From Neoceratodus forsteri (Eukaryota; Chordata; Ceratodontiformes; Ceratodontidae): a stretch of 64,000 nt of DNA. The notes beneath the pieces were generated by a model, which saw only the letters and a list, made by a program, of their open reading frames with translations, had not been told where the DNA came from and ran no database searches. The translations under genes and the position numbers were made by a program. The stretch is taken from the NCBI GenBank assembly GCA_016271365.2, contig CM057449.1, positions 1,568,186,501 through 1,568,250,500 of the forward strand, written 5' to 3'. This document shows, piece by piece, positions 33,416-45,001 of the stretch (position 1 is the first letter of the stretch; the number at the start of each line of letters is the position of its first letter).

Positions 33416-33685
33416 CATAGAAACATAGAAGTTGATGGCAGATATGGACTGCAAGGTCCATCCAGTCTGCCCATTTCTTTTACTACCTTATGAATGTGCC
33501 ATCGGCCTTTGCTCTGTCAATGACCTATCTATTCATACTCATCTGTATTGCTCCCTTATGCATATCCTATGACTATTTGAAGTCCTGTACTATATTCATA
33601 TCCACCACTTCCTGAGGTAGTCCATTCCATGCATCCACCACCCTTTCTGTGAAAAAGAACTTCCTCACATTCCCCTTAATCGTCC
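33416..33685 (-). mobile_element. CR1 3' end (CR1-E), 5' truncated
   Basis: The reverse complement reads AAGGGGAATGTGAGGAAG..., WNGLPQEV-type coding and then the CR1-B/C 3' end, finishing in ATGTTTCTATGTAAG at 33416. It is about 270 bp and closely matches 36540-36812 in opposite orientation. Confidence 0.88.
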
Positions 33686-34105
33686 AACAGATGAGTCATA
33701 GCACAATATACTAATTGCTCAATCTGCCCTAAGGACAAGGTCATAACCTGGTCTCTATCCAGCCTTCTACTATATGACCTAATTTGTAGGTAACTGAAAA
33801 AAAGGAAATCAGACAATTCCGTACCTCAATGCAGTTTGTCAAAAGAGCACAGGCCTTCATTGGAATATAGCTCCCCTATGGATCTTATGCCCCTAGCCTT
33901 CCAATCCCAGAAACCCAGATCTGTGAACCCCGCTACAAAGAAGGGATTTCCAGCCAGTGGAAGTAGAAATGTCTCCTCCTCTGCCACCCTTCTAGAACCA
34001 CGTACCTGTCTCCAACTGTCAATAACTGAAACCACCAAGGGGTTGACCTGCTTCAGGTTAGTATACGCCTTACGCCCCAATTTTGCTAGGTAGTCAGACT
34101 ATCCT
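33686..34105 (-). pseudogene. Tx1-like ORF2 C-terminus, inverted
   Basis: On the minus strand the sequence reads SDYLAKLGRKAYTN, NPLVVSVIDSWRQV, LPLAGNPFFVAGF, WKARGIRSIGEL and CSFDKL, followed by FPFF-YLQIRSYS. This is the C-terminal region of L1/Tx1 ORF2. It belongs to the element at 27540-33412 but lies in the opposite orientation. It is bounded by a minus-strand CR1 end on the left and a plus-strand CR1 on the right. Confidence 0.82.
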
Positions 34106-34114
34106 CTGGAACAG

Positions 34115-36812
34115 CCCATCTCCTCCATGTCAATGAAAATATCAAAGCTACAGAAATTCAGAATACACTTAAGGAGCCAGAAGAACTGTGGGTCACAATG
34201 GAAACAGGAAATGGGACAGCCATACAAACTGGGGTTGTGTACAGGTCTCCAGACCAGGGGGAGGACATAGACATGTTATTGTTAGAAGATATACAAAACA
34301 TGACAACTAAAGGTGAGGTTCTGATAATGGGAGACTTCAACATGCAAGATACAGATTGGTCAATACCAGCAGGGACATCTGCCAGAACTAGACACGTGGT
34401 GGATTCCCTGCAGGGGGAGGGCCTCAAACAACTGGCATAACAACTCACAAGAGACAGGGCTATCCTAGATCTAGCACTGACTAACAGGAAAAGGATCACA
34501 GATCTCTAGGTAGAAGGTCACCTGGGTGCCAGTGACCATCACATGGTATGGTTCGATTTGGTCACTAGAACAAAATCATCCCATTCCAAGGCAAAAATAT
34601 GGAACTTCAGAGGGGCTGACTTTGTTAAGATTGCCAACAGAGTTAAGCTAACCCTGGCAAAAAGAAATACAGGTGAGGGGGTACAGGCAAAGTGGGCAAG
34701 TATTAAAGATGCAATACTTGAAGCAACATCCCATTGTGTTAGTGAGAAAAGGAAGTGCAAAAGAAGAAGGAAACCGCTTTCGTTCTCAAACACAGTAGCA
34801 GAAAAGGTCAGAGCCAAAAGGCTGATCTTCAGGAAATATAAGGGAACGCAGCAGGATGAAGATGGGGAGGCATACCAAACTTCCCTAAGGGAAGCAGGGA
34901 AGGCAGTAAGGCAGACAAAGACCCAACACGAGGAAACACTAGCACAAACAGTAAAAGAAGGTGACAAGACTTTCTATAGATACATTAGTGAAAGGAGAAT
35001 GTCCAGAGGTGGTATTGCTAAGATCAAAAGGGATAAGGGAGCGTGTGAGGAGGATGACCGTGTAAAAGCATCTATACTAAATAGATACTTCTGCTCAGTA
35101 TTTACTGAACAGAAGGCAGGGCAGGGCCCACAGCTCAGCACCATGGACACAGGGGGAGGGAGGTGTGCACTAGTCCCTTCACAAAAGAAAGGGTCCTACA
35201 AAAGCTTGATAAGCTCAGGGTGGACAAGGTAATGGGTCCTGATGGCATACATCCCAGGGTACTAAAGAAGCTAAGGTGGAACTAGCAGAGCCATTATCAT
35301 AACTGTTTAGTGAATCTCTGAGCACAGGAGAGGTCCCAGAAGACTGGAGAAGGGTTCATGTGATCCCGCTCCACAAGAGTGGTAGCAGGGAGGAAGCGGG
35401 GAGCTACAGACCAGTCAGTCTTACCTCAGTAGTGGGCAAGATTATGGAGGCACTCCTTAAGGAAAGGATAGTGCAACACCTGGAATCCATAGGAGCACAG
35501 GATCCAAGACAGCATGGGTTTACAAAAGGAAGGTCCTATCAAACTAATCTCATAGATTTCTTTGACTGAGTAACCAGAGTGGTGGACCAAGGGGGAGCAG
35601 TTGATGTCACCTATCTTGACTTCAGCAAAGCTTTCGATGCTGTTCCACATAGAAGATTGATTAATAAGCTGGGTAGGCTCAGGGTGGGTCAGACATTGGT
35701 CAACTGGGTGGCAAACTGGTTGAAGGGCAGAAAACAGAGAGTGGTATTAAACAGTACATAGTCAGAAGAGATGCAAGTCACAAGTAGGGTACCTCAGGGA
35801 TCAGTCCTGGAGCCAGTCCTCTTCAATATCTTCATCAGTGACATTGCAGATGGACTGGAGGGTAAGGTTTGTCTGTTTGCAGATGACACCAAGATCTGCA
35901 ACAGAGTAGATGATCCAGATGGGGTGGGCAGAATGAGAAGAGATCTGGATAAACTAGCAAAATGGTCAGAAGAGTGGCAACTGGGGTTTAATGCAAAGAA
36001 GTGCACGATCATGCACATAGGGAAGAGAAACCCTGAAGCCAACTACAATCTGGGATGGGAGTTGCTGGTAGTCACAAGGGAAGAAAAAGACTTGGGCGTC
36101 ATCATCACAGATGATCTAAAATCATCCAAGCAGACCACTAAAGCAGTAGGTAAGGCTAGAGGGATGTTGGGGTGTATTAGTAGGGGTATCACAAGTCAGA
36201 AGAGGGAGGTAATAACCTCTATTTACAAGACACTGGTTAGGCCCCATCTAGAGTACTGCATGCAGTACTGGAGGCCACACCTTCACAAGGACATTAACCA
36301 AACTGAGGCAGTCCAGAGAAGGGCAGCCAAAATGGTGCAGGGACTGCATCAGAAAACATATGAGGACAGATTAACAGAGCTCAATGTGTATACCCAACAG
36401 CAAAGGAGGGAGAGAGGTGATATGATTGAAACATTCAAACACCTTAAGGGCATTAACAAGGTGAAAGAGTCTAACATGTTTCAATATAAGAAAAATAGCA
36501 GGACAAGAGGACACAGCATGAGATTAGAGGGAGGCCGATTAAGGGGTAATGTGGGGAAGTTCTTTTTCATAGAAATGGTGGTGGATGCATGGAACAGCCT
36601 ACCTCAGGAAGTAGTGGATATGAATACAGTGCAGGGCTTCTAACAGGCATGGGATAGGCATAAGGAAGCAATACCAATGAATATGAATAGATAGGCCATT
36701 GATAGAGCAAAGGCCAATGCCACATTCATAAGGTAGAAAAAGAAATGGGCAGACTGGATGGGCCTTGCGGTCTTTATCTGCCATCATCTTCTATGTTTCT
36801 ATGTTTCTAAGC
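34115..36812 (+). mobile_element. CR1-clade LINE (CR1-C)
   Basis: This starts inside the endonuclease domain (NENIKATEIQ..., 34130), runs through RT and ends with GCGGTCTTTATCTGCC and the TCTATGTT tail (36792-36812). It is the same subfamily as CR1-B. The left flank is the inverted Tx1 segment and the right flank a Penelope-like fragment. Confidence 0.95.
34130..36643 (+). pseudogene. CR1-C ORF2 (endonuclease, RT, C-terminal region)
   Basis: The endonuclease part has TGVVYRSPDQGEDID and LIMGDFNMQDTDW (34198-34440). The 229-aa frame 34543-35232 carries the end of the endonuclease and the linker (RYFCSVFTEQ). RT motifs follow: SGSREEAGSYRPVSLTS (35360-35569), TYLDFSKAFDAV (near 35605-35640), SRVPQGSVLEPVLFNIFISD (35780-35840) and LFADDTK (35873-35893). 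The C-terminus has HLEYCMQYWRPHL and WNSLPQEV, within a 290-aa frame (35771-36643). Stops at about 34440, 35569 and 35761 break the ORF. It is among the better preserved RT frames in the window. Confidence 0.92.
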
Positions 36813-36814
36813 CA

Positions 36815-37410
36815 AGTTCCTTTTTTGTGATGCTTCCAACATTAATTGCCTCATGTAGAAAGGCATGAATGTAGTTTGTAAGTTCCTTGGTTGGGTCACT
36901 GTTGTGGAGCCTATAGCTCACTCCATCTCAAAGTTGCCTGTAGATGTTGCCCTTATAACAATTTTATGACAACACAAGTCCTCCCTTGTCTGCTGCTTTT
37001 ATTTTGATGTTGTCATTTTGTGACAATTCATTTAAAATTCATCTAATGCATTTTTTCTTCTTTGTTGAGATTATGTTTCTGCTGTGGCCAAGTGATTCAA
37101 ACAGTGTTTTTAAGTCCAGAGATATAAGGGCCTGAAACATTTAGAGTGATGGTGAGCACTGAGCAGAGGGCCAGAAAGTTGAGGGAGGTCTAAAAGCTTT
37201 TCTGCTTTCTTTGTTGTCCAGTTCATCAGGTGTGTTGGTAGCTTTAGGATCAGGTCTGTACCCTTCTTGGTTTTCTTCATATGGACTAGTGAGTGCCTCA
37301 ATGTCTTCATTATTTGAGTTGGTATTATTTGCGTTTTCCAGGAATTCCATATTGTTGACAGTACAGTAATATTTTTTCCGATATAATTTTCTGAAAATTT
37401 TTTTTGACAT
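36815..37410 (-). pseudogene. Penelope-like element RT fragment
   Basis: Minus-strand frames read FRPPSTFWPSAQCSPSL (37200-37141), then ESLGHS and, near 37010-36970, IKIKAADKGGLVLS. After that come YRLHNSDPTKELTNYIH and AINVGSITKKELGL. The order PPSTF...NIKIKAADKGG...DPTKEL...GSITKKE is the conserved N-terminal part of Penelope-like reverse transcriptases (Neptune/Penelope type). The GIY-YIG endonuclease was not found; the fragment is cut by the CR1-C tail at its downstream side. It contains frame breaks and a stop after the ADKGG motif. Confidence 0.78.
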
Positions 37411-37514
37411 TTACATAGATATCAAAATATTTACCACAGGATCAGGGACAAAATTAAGTCCTTTGTTCAAGATGTTGATTTTCGCTGTTGAAAGTGTAAC
37501 AGTAGAAATATTTA

Positions 37515-37692
37515 GAACTTGCTGTTGTGGCTGCACAGATTGCAGGGCTGTGGTTTGTATGTTCCTTCGTCATCCAACTCTATTACTTTACTCTATTACT
37601 CTATTTACTTGGATGATTTTTTAATGCCTGTTCTGCGCCTTGACTTTTTGAAAGGCGCAATAAAAATAAAGATTATTATCATTATTATTATA
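37515..37692 (+). mobile_element. L2/SINE-type 3' tail with ATT repeats
   Basis: The sequence GCGCCTTGACTTTTTGAAAG, then GCGCAATAAAAATAAAGATT and (ATT)n, forms a short hairpin followed by an ATT tail. This is the typical 3' end of L2-mobilised SINEs and L2-group LINEs in fish and amphibians. The upstream 110 bp were not assigned. Confidence 0.55.
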
Positions 37693-37839
37693 ACTCTTCC
37701 TTGGCATATGCGCTTGTGCATTTGTCCCCTGTGGTTACTTCATCTTTTTTTCTCTTGGTTTTGTACTGGGCAGAAAAGAAACCTGTTTAATGGAGTTATT
37801 CCCGCGAAATGTTTATGTTGAATATTTTTATCTCTTGAA

Positions 37840-38216
37840 GCAGACCTGAACTAAGGTTGTTCCATTGTTTCCTTTATCTTGTGCACCCCCTACTGGTCAA
37901 ACATTGCAGCCTCTCCCAGGTGAAGACTTGCTGTGTCTCCTGAGTCTCTTTGAACTTGTTTTCTTTCCTATCCAAGGTGTGATTCTTGCGTTTGGTTAGT
38001 TTGTTTTTATGGCTGGACTGCTGTCTAATCTGTATATGCACTGTATACTATTGTAACAAATATTGTAAATGTGCATTGTATCATTTTATATTATTGAAGA
38101 CCTGCACCTCTCCTACCCTCCCTCCCTTCTCCTCCCCTCAAGGTCACATTTGTAAACAAGTCTGATGTTCTCTGTATGACCTACCTGGTAAAACACTGTA
38201 AAATAAAATTATAAAA
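37840..38216 (+). mobile_element. L2-like LINE 3' UTR
   Basis: A C/T-rich 3' UTR ends with TGACCTACCTGGTAAAACAC followed by TGTAAAATAAAATTATAAAA. This resembles the CTGGTNAAATAAA end common to L2 elements. No coding portion remains. Confidence 0.5.
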
Positions 38217-38419
38217 TGGGTCTTGAAAATCCTGTAACCTCACAGGTCAAAACATGTCACATGACCATGTGTATGCAACAGATAAATGGTAAAGATCCTG
38301 GGTTATGAAATGTTAACTCTCTTTGAACCTAAATCATTTTTATTTTAATTTTTAATAACAGATTCATTTTATAATCGCCATAATGCTCTTCAGTGCATGT
38401 TTAGTGGTGGGATTTATAC

Positions 38420-38600
38420 ACTTCTTGTGTGGTTAAAGTCACTTGGCTGTGCCTCATGACACACCACAGTAGGTGTGTGTAAATTCCACATTATACCATG
38501 GACCTTGGACAACAACAATTCAGAACGGCTGACTGGCACCTTAGCACCGTTGTAAATCCTCTGATAATCACCGCAAAAGGTGCCAGCCAGCCACATCTCT
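38420..38600. repeat. Hairpin MITE-like element
   Basis: GGCTGACTGGCACCTT (38527-38542) is inverted at 38577-38592 (AAGGTGCCAGCCAGCC) around GTAAATCCTCTGATAATCAC. The loop is shared with 39590-39620. An additional CACACC/GGTGTG inversion lies upstream. Confidence 0.55.
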
Positions 38601-39120
38601 TAAAAATCATTCAACCCGGGAAATTCAAACCGGAGATCCGCCATGTTGAAATGCTCGCTAACTAGCGGTCTCCGATTCCCCCGACAACGCAAAGTCGCCA
38701 TTTTTCCTCTTGCTAAGAATTCACACTAGGCTCGTATAGTAAAAAAAAAAAAACATGGCTGAATCAAGTCACCTAATCGATGAGACTGAACTCGATTAAC
38801 TTTTCACAATAACACTACATGAGAGCTAACTTGAAGCGCTCCGTAGTATTTTTTAAATCATTGACCAGTAAACAGTTTGGCACCGCTGCACCCACCTCGC
38901 TTGTTAGCATTTTCGGCTCCACTCTGTCCGGTTCTCAATCTTCGCTGCTGCCCCACTCATTCTTTGTCTGTGTCAGTACTCTACACGTCACTTTTTTTTT
39001 AAACAACTATAAAAAACAAATTCCCCCGAACACCACCGTATGCCTGCAAAATCATACCCGGAAGTAGAAACAAAAATGCGATCCCAGACACCCTGCTCGA
39101 CTCCACTCACAGCCCCGACT
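38600..39120 (-). promoter_or_regulatory. CpG-rich promoter-like patch
   Basis: CpG density is clearly higher here than in the neighbouring kilobases. Minus-strand sites match YY1 (AACATGGCGGA at about 38638-38648, AAAATGGCGAC at about 38696-38706) and ETS (ACTTCCGGG at about 39057-39065), the usual set of TATA-less housekeeping promoters. A short minus frame of about 33 codons starts at the distal YY1 ATG. No gene body could be followed, so it may instead be the promoter of an unrecognised transposable element. Confidence 0.35.
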
Positions 39121-39388
39121 GACACCACTCTCTCCTTCTCTCAGCCACTCATAACTCTAAACACATTTCCAAACCTGGCAGCAAAAACGAAATTATAAAT
39201 AAATTAAATAAATAAACGGCACTCTAACTTCTCTGTCAACATCACTTACTCTCGTATTCTACCCAGCAACAAGGCACTACGTAATATACGGTGGAATAAT
39301 ATATATACATAAATATATATAAAAATAGAAATAAGATTTTTTGACAATTCTTTTCTATATTTTAATAATTGCCACCTGTTATATTCGC

Positions 39389-39529
39389 CAATAAGCCACT
39401 TTCGGGGTGTGGGTTGTCGGGGGATTTACCACGGCTGGCGGGGATTTACCCACTCGACTGCGCCTCATGGGCAAACCACTCCAACCATGGTAAATCCCCC
39501 GATAACCCACACTCCCTCGTGGCTTATTG
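39389..39529. repeat. Palindromic MITE copy 1
   Basis: CAATAAGCCAC...GTGTGGGTT.TCGGGGGATTTACCA is mirrored by TGGTAAATCCCCCGATAACC...GTGGCTTATTG. The arms are about 55 bp and the loop contains GGATTTACCCACTCG. Confidence 0.8.
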
Positions 39530-39747
39530 CTTAATTATACCATAGACATAAGTGAACAGCCAAAGAAATCGTCAGACTGGCAGTTTACCACCAGTGTAAA
39601 TCCTCTGATAATCACTAGCTGTTGATGAGTATACAATCCTACAAATCATCTGCAGCACTGGAATAAATACAATAAAAATAAAAAATAAAGCAACCTCTTT
39701 AAAAGTTGCATTTTATCATATTAAAAAAAAGAACCTTGGTATAATCG

Positions 39748-39888
39748 CAGTAAGCCACTCGGAGGATGTGGGTTATCAGGGGATTTACCACAGCTGGTGA
39801 GGATTTACCCACTCGGCTGTACCTTGTGGGCAGACCACTCTAGCCATGGTAAATCCCCTGATAACCCACACCCCCTTGTGGCTTATTG
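39748..39888. repeat. Palindromic MITE copy 2
   Basis: The same layout as the copy 359 bp upstream: CAGTAAGCCACTCGGAGGAT...GGGGATTTACCA against TGGTAAATCCCC...GTGGCTTATTG. The two copies are roughly 80-85 percent similar by eye and lie in the same orientation. Confidence 0.8.
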
Positions 39889-40174
39889 CTTAAACAACAC
39901 ATGCTCTGTCATGCATTATTGCTTATATATAAAATAAATACATGGGGTTGGATTTTCAGAAAGAAGCTGACAACTTTGCAGTTTTCTTCTGACTTGATTC
40001 TTGCAACTGTACCTGAAAGTTAGACTAGCAAAACAGTGGAATCTTTAGCTGTTCCTCTTCTTTACTTTGGCTTCATGTTTTCATTTACCACATCAGCTCT
40101 TTTTTCAGTCCTTCTCTTCCCATCCATCTTCTAGATTGTAGCATGTTTTTGGATACAGTGCTGGTCTCAGTGAA

Positions 40175-40718
<544 letters not shown>

Positions 40719-40721
<3 letters not shown>

Positions 40722-42115
40722 TCATACACTGAGGGTGCAAGAAATGGGACATTGACAACTTCAATTTGGCTTCGAGTTGGGACCAAAATCTTTAACTTTG
40801 AGAATGCGGCTGAACCACTTTGGCTCCAATGCAATAATTGATAAGGGGTAAAACAAACTACAAATGGGGATAAAAAGCCTTGAGGACAGCAATGAATATG
40901 GATTACTCTAGCTTACGTGTAGTGACTGCTGTTGGAATGCTACTGCTACAAGTTAATTGACCTTCTGAGGGGCTGTGTCTTATAGTATGAGACACTTTGA
41001 GGGTGAGGTTTGGCTGAGAGGACTGCAAAGCAAAGCTGAGTGGTTTTGTTTACCCAAATCTCTGAGGAGGAGTTTGCTATACTGTAAGAGACATCCCTCA
41101 GAGGCCCTATAATATAAATCACACTTAGCTCGAGTGATTTATATATATTTTTTTTATTTTATTGTGCCATCCTTCCCTCTGACACAAATGAAACACTTCC
41201 TTTAATGCCCCTGCATAGGAGCACACTGTACACAGGATAAGAAGTACAGTGGCTCTCTGTGCTGATTGGCTGAAATCATGTTAGTAATTTACAATGTGGA
41301 TTACTGTTAGTGAAGTTTTGAGAAAGTGTGCAAAACCCACTGTGACCACCATGATCCAGTGTGAGCTACAGTAATAGTTACTGTTTATTGTTGATCTCAA
41401 GGCTTATACCCTTTTCATCCTCTGTTTTACTGTGCGCCTCTGTAATGCTGCTTGCGTTAGAGTGGCCTGGCTGTTTCCTCATACTCACTTTAGGATACAG
41501 TTCAGTCAGATAAATTATCTGTATTGTGCTTTTAAAGTCTTAAAGGCTTAGGAGAATAATGAGCTGTTCAGACTCCTGAATGTAGGTAATCAGCAACAGT
41601 TTTATTCTTGATGTCATTTGCAGTAAAAACACAGGATGTTAGAATTAATATTTTTCAGATTGTGCTTCAGTTACATTTTATACAACACACTTCAGCAAAT
41701 CTGATGTAACCCAATTAGCAGCTTGCACTATATTTCCAGTACTGTGAAGCCTGTAACACATAATGATGAGTCCCATAACTTTACTTAAAAGCATTCTAAA
41801 ATAGCACCAATTTCTAGTAAAGCACCATACAATATACATAGATAGCTAGACAGACTGTATATTTCTACAACATACCAAGAGATAGGTCTTGGTGCATTTA
41901 ATAGTTCACACAAATATTAAAAGCAGGCTTGGGCTTAATTAGTTGCATCGTAGTCCATAACACGTACCTTTCCTGAACACTTGAGTTTTGTATCATTTTA
42001 GCATAAAACCACTCAATATGCATTGTATCAACTGCTTATAACTCTAACTAATGGGTATCTATCCCAATTATTTGTGAATGATTACATTTAATCATGGAAT
42101 AATTGCATATTAAGG
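40719..42115. other. Unassigned interval with one hairpin
   Basis: A hairpin at 40964-41103 pairs TCTGAGGGGCTGTGTCTTAT with ATACTGTAAGAGACATCCCT. The adjacent TATAAATCACACTTAGCTCG continues as a second small palindrome (41110-41145). The rest is AT-rich and shows no family or gene. Confidence 0.45.
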
Positions 42116-42560
42116 AAGCGCAGTTTAGCTGAGTGGTTTACCTTTGCAGTGGAAACACAGGGGGCCCGATTCTGAAAGCATCAGGAATGATTCAAGGTGC
42201 TTGCATCAAAGAAAAATGACGCAAGTGGCCTTCTGCACTTCACCTTGCGTCATTCCTGCCTCTTTTTTTATGTACAATGCTTTATGCCAGTGCCAGACCT
42301 CTGATGGTTCAACCACCAAATCTTCCAATCTCTACATCACCACCTGTGCCACTTGGGGGACTGCCTGCACAAGCCAGGCTTGTGCTGTCTTTGTGCTGAA
42401 TGCACTGGTGCTTCGTTACAGAAGGGGGCTTGTGCCAGGGCAGTGCTGCAGCATCCCCTTGAAAGGGATTCCACAAGCCCTCCCCCCTCCAAGAGTGCAG
42501 GGTCTACTGGAGTTCTGAATTATTGCAGATTTAGCACTTTTTTAAGGTTGCTGTCTTTTT
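42116..42560 (+). mobile_element. Possible tRNA-derived SINE
   Basis: A tRNA-like head (GCGCAGTTTAGCTGAGTGGT at 42119, then GGGGGCCCGATTCTGA at 42160) carries A-box-like and B-box-like segments. It is followed by an inverted repeat (CAGGAATGATTCAAGGTG against CACCTTGCGTCATTCCTG, 42180-42258). No target duplication was found and the 3' end is uncertain. Confidence 0.4.
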
Positions 42561-42914
42561 AAAGGGACTGTCTTTTTGAAGCCAGGACTACTGTGATGTT
42601 TACATTGTCATTTTGATTATACATGTCATTTATTATATCATAGTCAACATGTGCACTAGTTAGCATGTATATTTATTTATATGATATTTTGTACATGATT
42701 TTACGAATGTTGTATGTAAATGGGCACCTTTGCACTTTTGCACGTTTGTGATTATGACATCATCACTTCAGCTGGCTACATAAGTTGTGCAGTTAGTCTC
42801 TCTTCCCATGCTTCCTGAGGAAGGCTGGGATAGCTGAAGCATTGGGCAAGGTAGCTGTAGCTCGAGCTGAGCATATTAGATGCTGAATTGTGAGGAGTCG
42901 CTTTAAAAACATAT
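42561..42914. other. Unassigned interval
   Basis: It contains GCTTCCTGAGGAAGGCTGGG (about 42807-42830), a 'CTGAGGAAG' sequence of the kind found near the ends of Penelope-like elements. That alone is too weak to assign it. Confidence 0.3.
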
Positions 42915-43395
42915 TTTTATTTTTTTATTTTATTTTATTTAAACATTTGATAACTCAGGAAAATCACACTGAGCCGAGACTCTTTTCCAGGTAGAATCTG
43001 AGGCTGAGGGGGAGGGAGTTACAAAGAGTATGCATACATAGAATAGATACATGAGAATATTACATGCAATCACATAATTTTGTACAGAGGAGTTATTTAC
43101 ATTCAGTTGCATATATACAGTTATTTCTAATCAGTTATATGAGTACAATGATATACGGTACAGAGATTTTGAAGTTTAAACTGTGTTCATTTGGCTAAAG
43201 GCAGACTAGCTGTAGTTACAGGTGGGGAAGGGGAGTTGATGAAGTTGAGATTTAACGGAGTTGTGCGAGGGTGAGTTTCTGAGGGGCTGGAGAAGCTGGT
43301 TCCATAGGTAGGGGAGACGGTAGGAGAAGGCAGATCTGCCAGCTGATGAGGGTGGTTTTGGGAGGGAGAAGGAGCATATTAAAGCAGTGGATTTG
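42915..43395 (-). mobile_element. L2-like LINE 3' end (L2-E)
   Basis: The T/A tail (TTTTATTTTATTTAAACATT) and the following AATCACACTGAGCC... and AGAAGCTGGTTCCATAGGTA segments align with 56176-56740 of L2-A (CAGAGGTCATTCCAGAG region and tail). It is the 3' UTR and the very C-terminal coding end of the same L2 subfamily. Confidence 0.75.
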
Positions 43396-44200
43396 AAAGC
43401 TCATTTATTAGTCCTCCATCTGGTTTTTGAGTACTACTCTTTTGGAGGTTGTCTCTCCACTGGAGTTAAACTGGGCACAGCTGATCTAATGGCCCCTTTG
43501 CCACCATCATCATACAGAGAACCCTAGGATGGAGTGCCTGAGCATCGGCAGTTGGCACAGGGTACATGGCAAGACTGCATGGACAAGTAGTACAGTATCA
43601 GCAGTTGTGCCAGGGGAGGGAAACAGTACCACTGCTGCAGATCATGGTACTATTTGGGCCAGCAAATGCAACAGTACTACTGGGACAATGTCTTCTGCCT
43701 GTTACCATGGGGTACTGTATTCAGGGCATCCTGCAGCATTCCTCCTGCCAGCTCATGACTGGCTCATAGTCCTGCCAGTGGTGGCAACCTTACCATGCTT
43801 CTGCTCTGTAGCCCCTTGGCACCTCATACAGTGATGCCCCCCTCTCAGACTGTCTGTGTGGCTGTAAGGGGCATCCCATTGTCCCTGGCCCACTCCGTGG
43901 CACATCCTACCTCCCTCCCTACCCTCCCCATCCCCTGCTTCCTCCATCAACCTCCAAGTTACATGGTCAGCAGTTCCATGACACTGGTAGAGGTGCTGCA
44001 GGGCCATTCTGCAGCTTTTGACACTCCCCTCCCATGTTCCTTGACTTTGACACATGGCAGTGGTTGCCACAAGCTGCAGGAGTTTGGTGCCAGGACCCCT
44101 CCCATTAGAAAATCGGGTGCAGGGTCCCTGCAGTATCGGAGATCGATGCAAGTGGCTGTTTGTCGCAGTTTGCATTGATCTCAGGGGTGCATAGAGAATT
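43396..44200. other. Unassigned interval
   Basis: It is relatively GC-rich with several CAGTACTAC/CAGCAGTTG-like short repeats (43560-43700). It lies between an L2 end and a CR1 end. The 155-aa and 127-aa frames on the two strands overlap each other and show no family. Confidence 0.35.
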
Positions 44201-44562
44201 AAAGTCCAAGAGGGTAGCATCTTTCAAAAAAAGAGGTGTGCAAGAACAAGAGGGCACAATTTGAAGATAGAGGGGGGGCGGCTCAGAGGTAATTTAAGGA
44301 AGTATTTTTTCACAGAGAGGGTTGTGGATGCATGGAATGGCCTTCTGGAGGAGGTTGTGGAGTCAAAATCAGTGGTGGAATTCAAGCATGCATGGGATAG
44401 TCATAAGGCAATTCTGGGGGGTGGGGGTAGAAAGAAGTAGGCTGATGGTTAACTAGGATCTGCAGCTTATCCAGTAGGTAAGGAAATGGGCAGACTGGGT
44501 GGGCCAAGCGGTCCTTATCTGCCATCAAATTCTATGTTTCTATGTTTCTATGTTTCTATGTA
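44201..44562 (+). mobile_element. CR1 3' end (CR1-F), 5' truncated
   Basis: The sequence AAAGTCCAAGAGGGTAGCAT through WNGLLEEV-type coding, GCGGTCCTTATCTGCC and the tail (TCTATGTT)n matches the last 360 bp of CR1-B (from about 15647). Confidence 0.92.
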
Positions 44563-45001
44563 ATCCTTCCTCCGGTGACAGAGGTTAAAGGCCACTCTGA
44601 GGCACACTACTCACACATGTGGATCTTTATCTCATTAGTTCCCTGCCACACCTCCATGCCAATTGCTGTATTCACTCTGGTCCCATTGATTTTCAAAATA
44701 AATAGTAATATGTTCCCCAGAACAAAACAAGTTCTACAGTAAAATACTTAAAAAAGAAATTAAATGGCATTAAATGTAGGGCATTATATCACACATGACG
44801 GTCTTCTTTAACTGATACCAACTCTGTGAGCCTTGTGTTCTCTGTTGCACATCTTAGCATACTGAGCTTGTTAGTGATGACAATGTGAACATTTTTGTAG
44901 GTGTCATCAGGAGTAGGGCTCCAAGTTTAGTTGGATCATGCCGTTTGATTGGTTGCCCCCCTCCATGTTCATGCTAACCCATCTGTCAGAGAACCTTTTC
45001 C
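44563..45001. other. Unassigned interval
   Basis: No coding family or repeat structure was recognised between the CR1-F tail and the long SINE. Confidence 0.35.

Noticed and set aside
43753..44220. 155-aa minus frame and 127-aa plus frame
   Set aside because: They overlap antiparallel, have no motif, and one runs into the CR1-F end.
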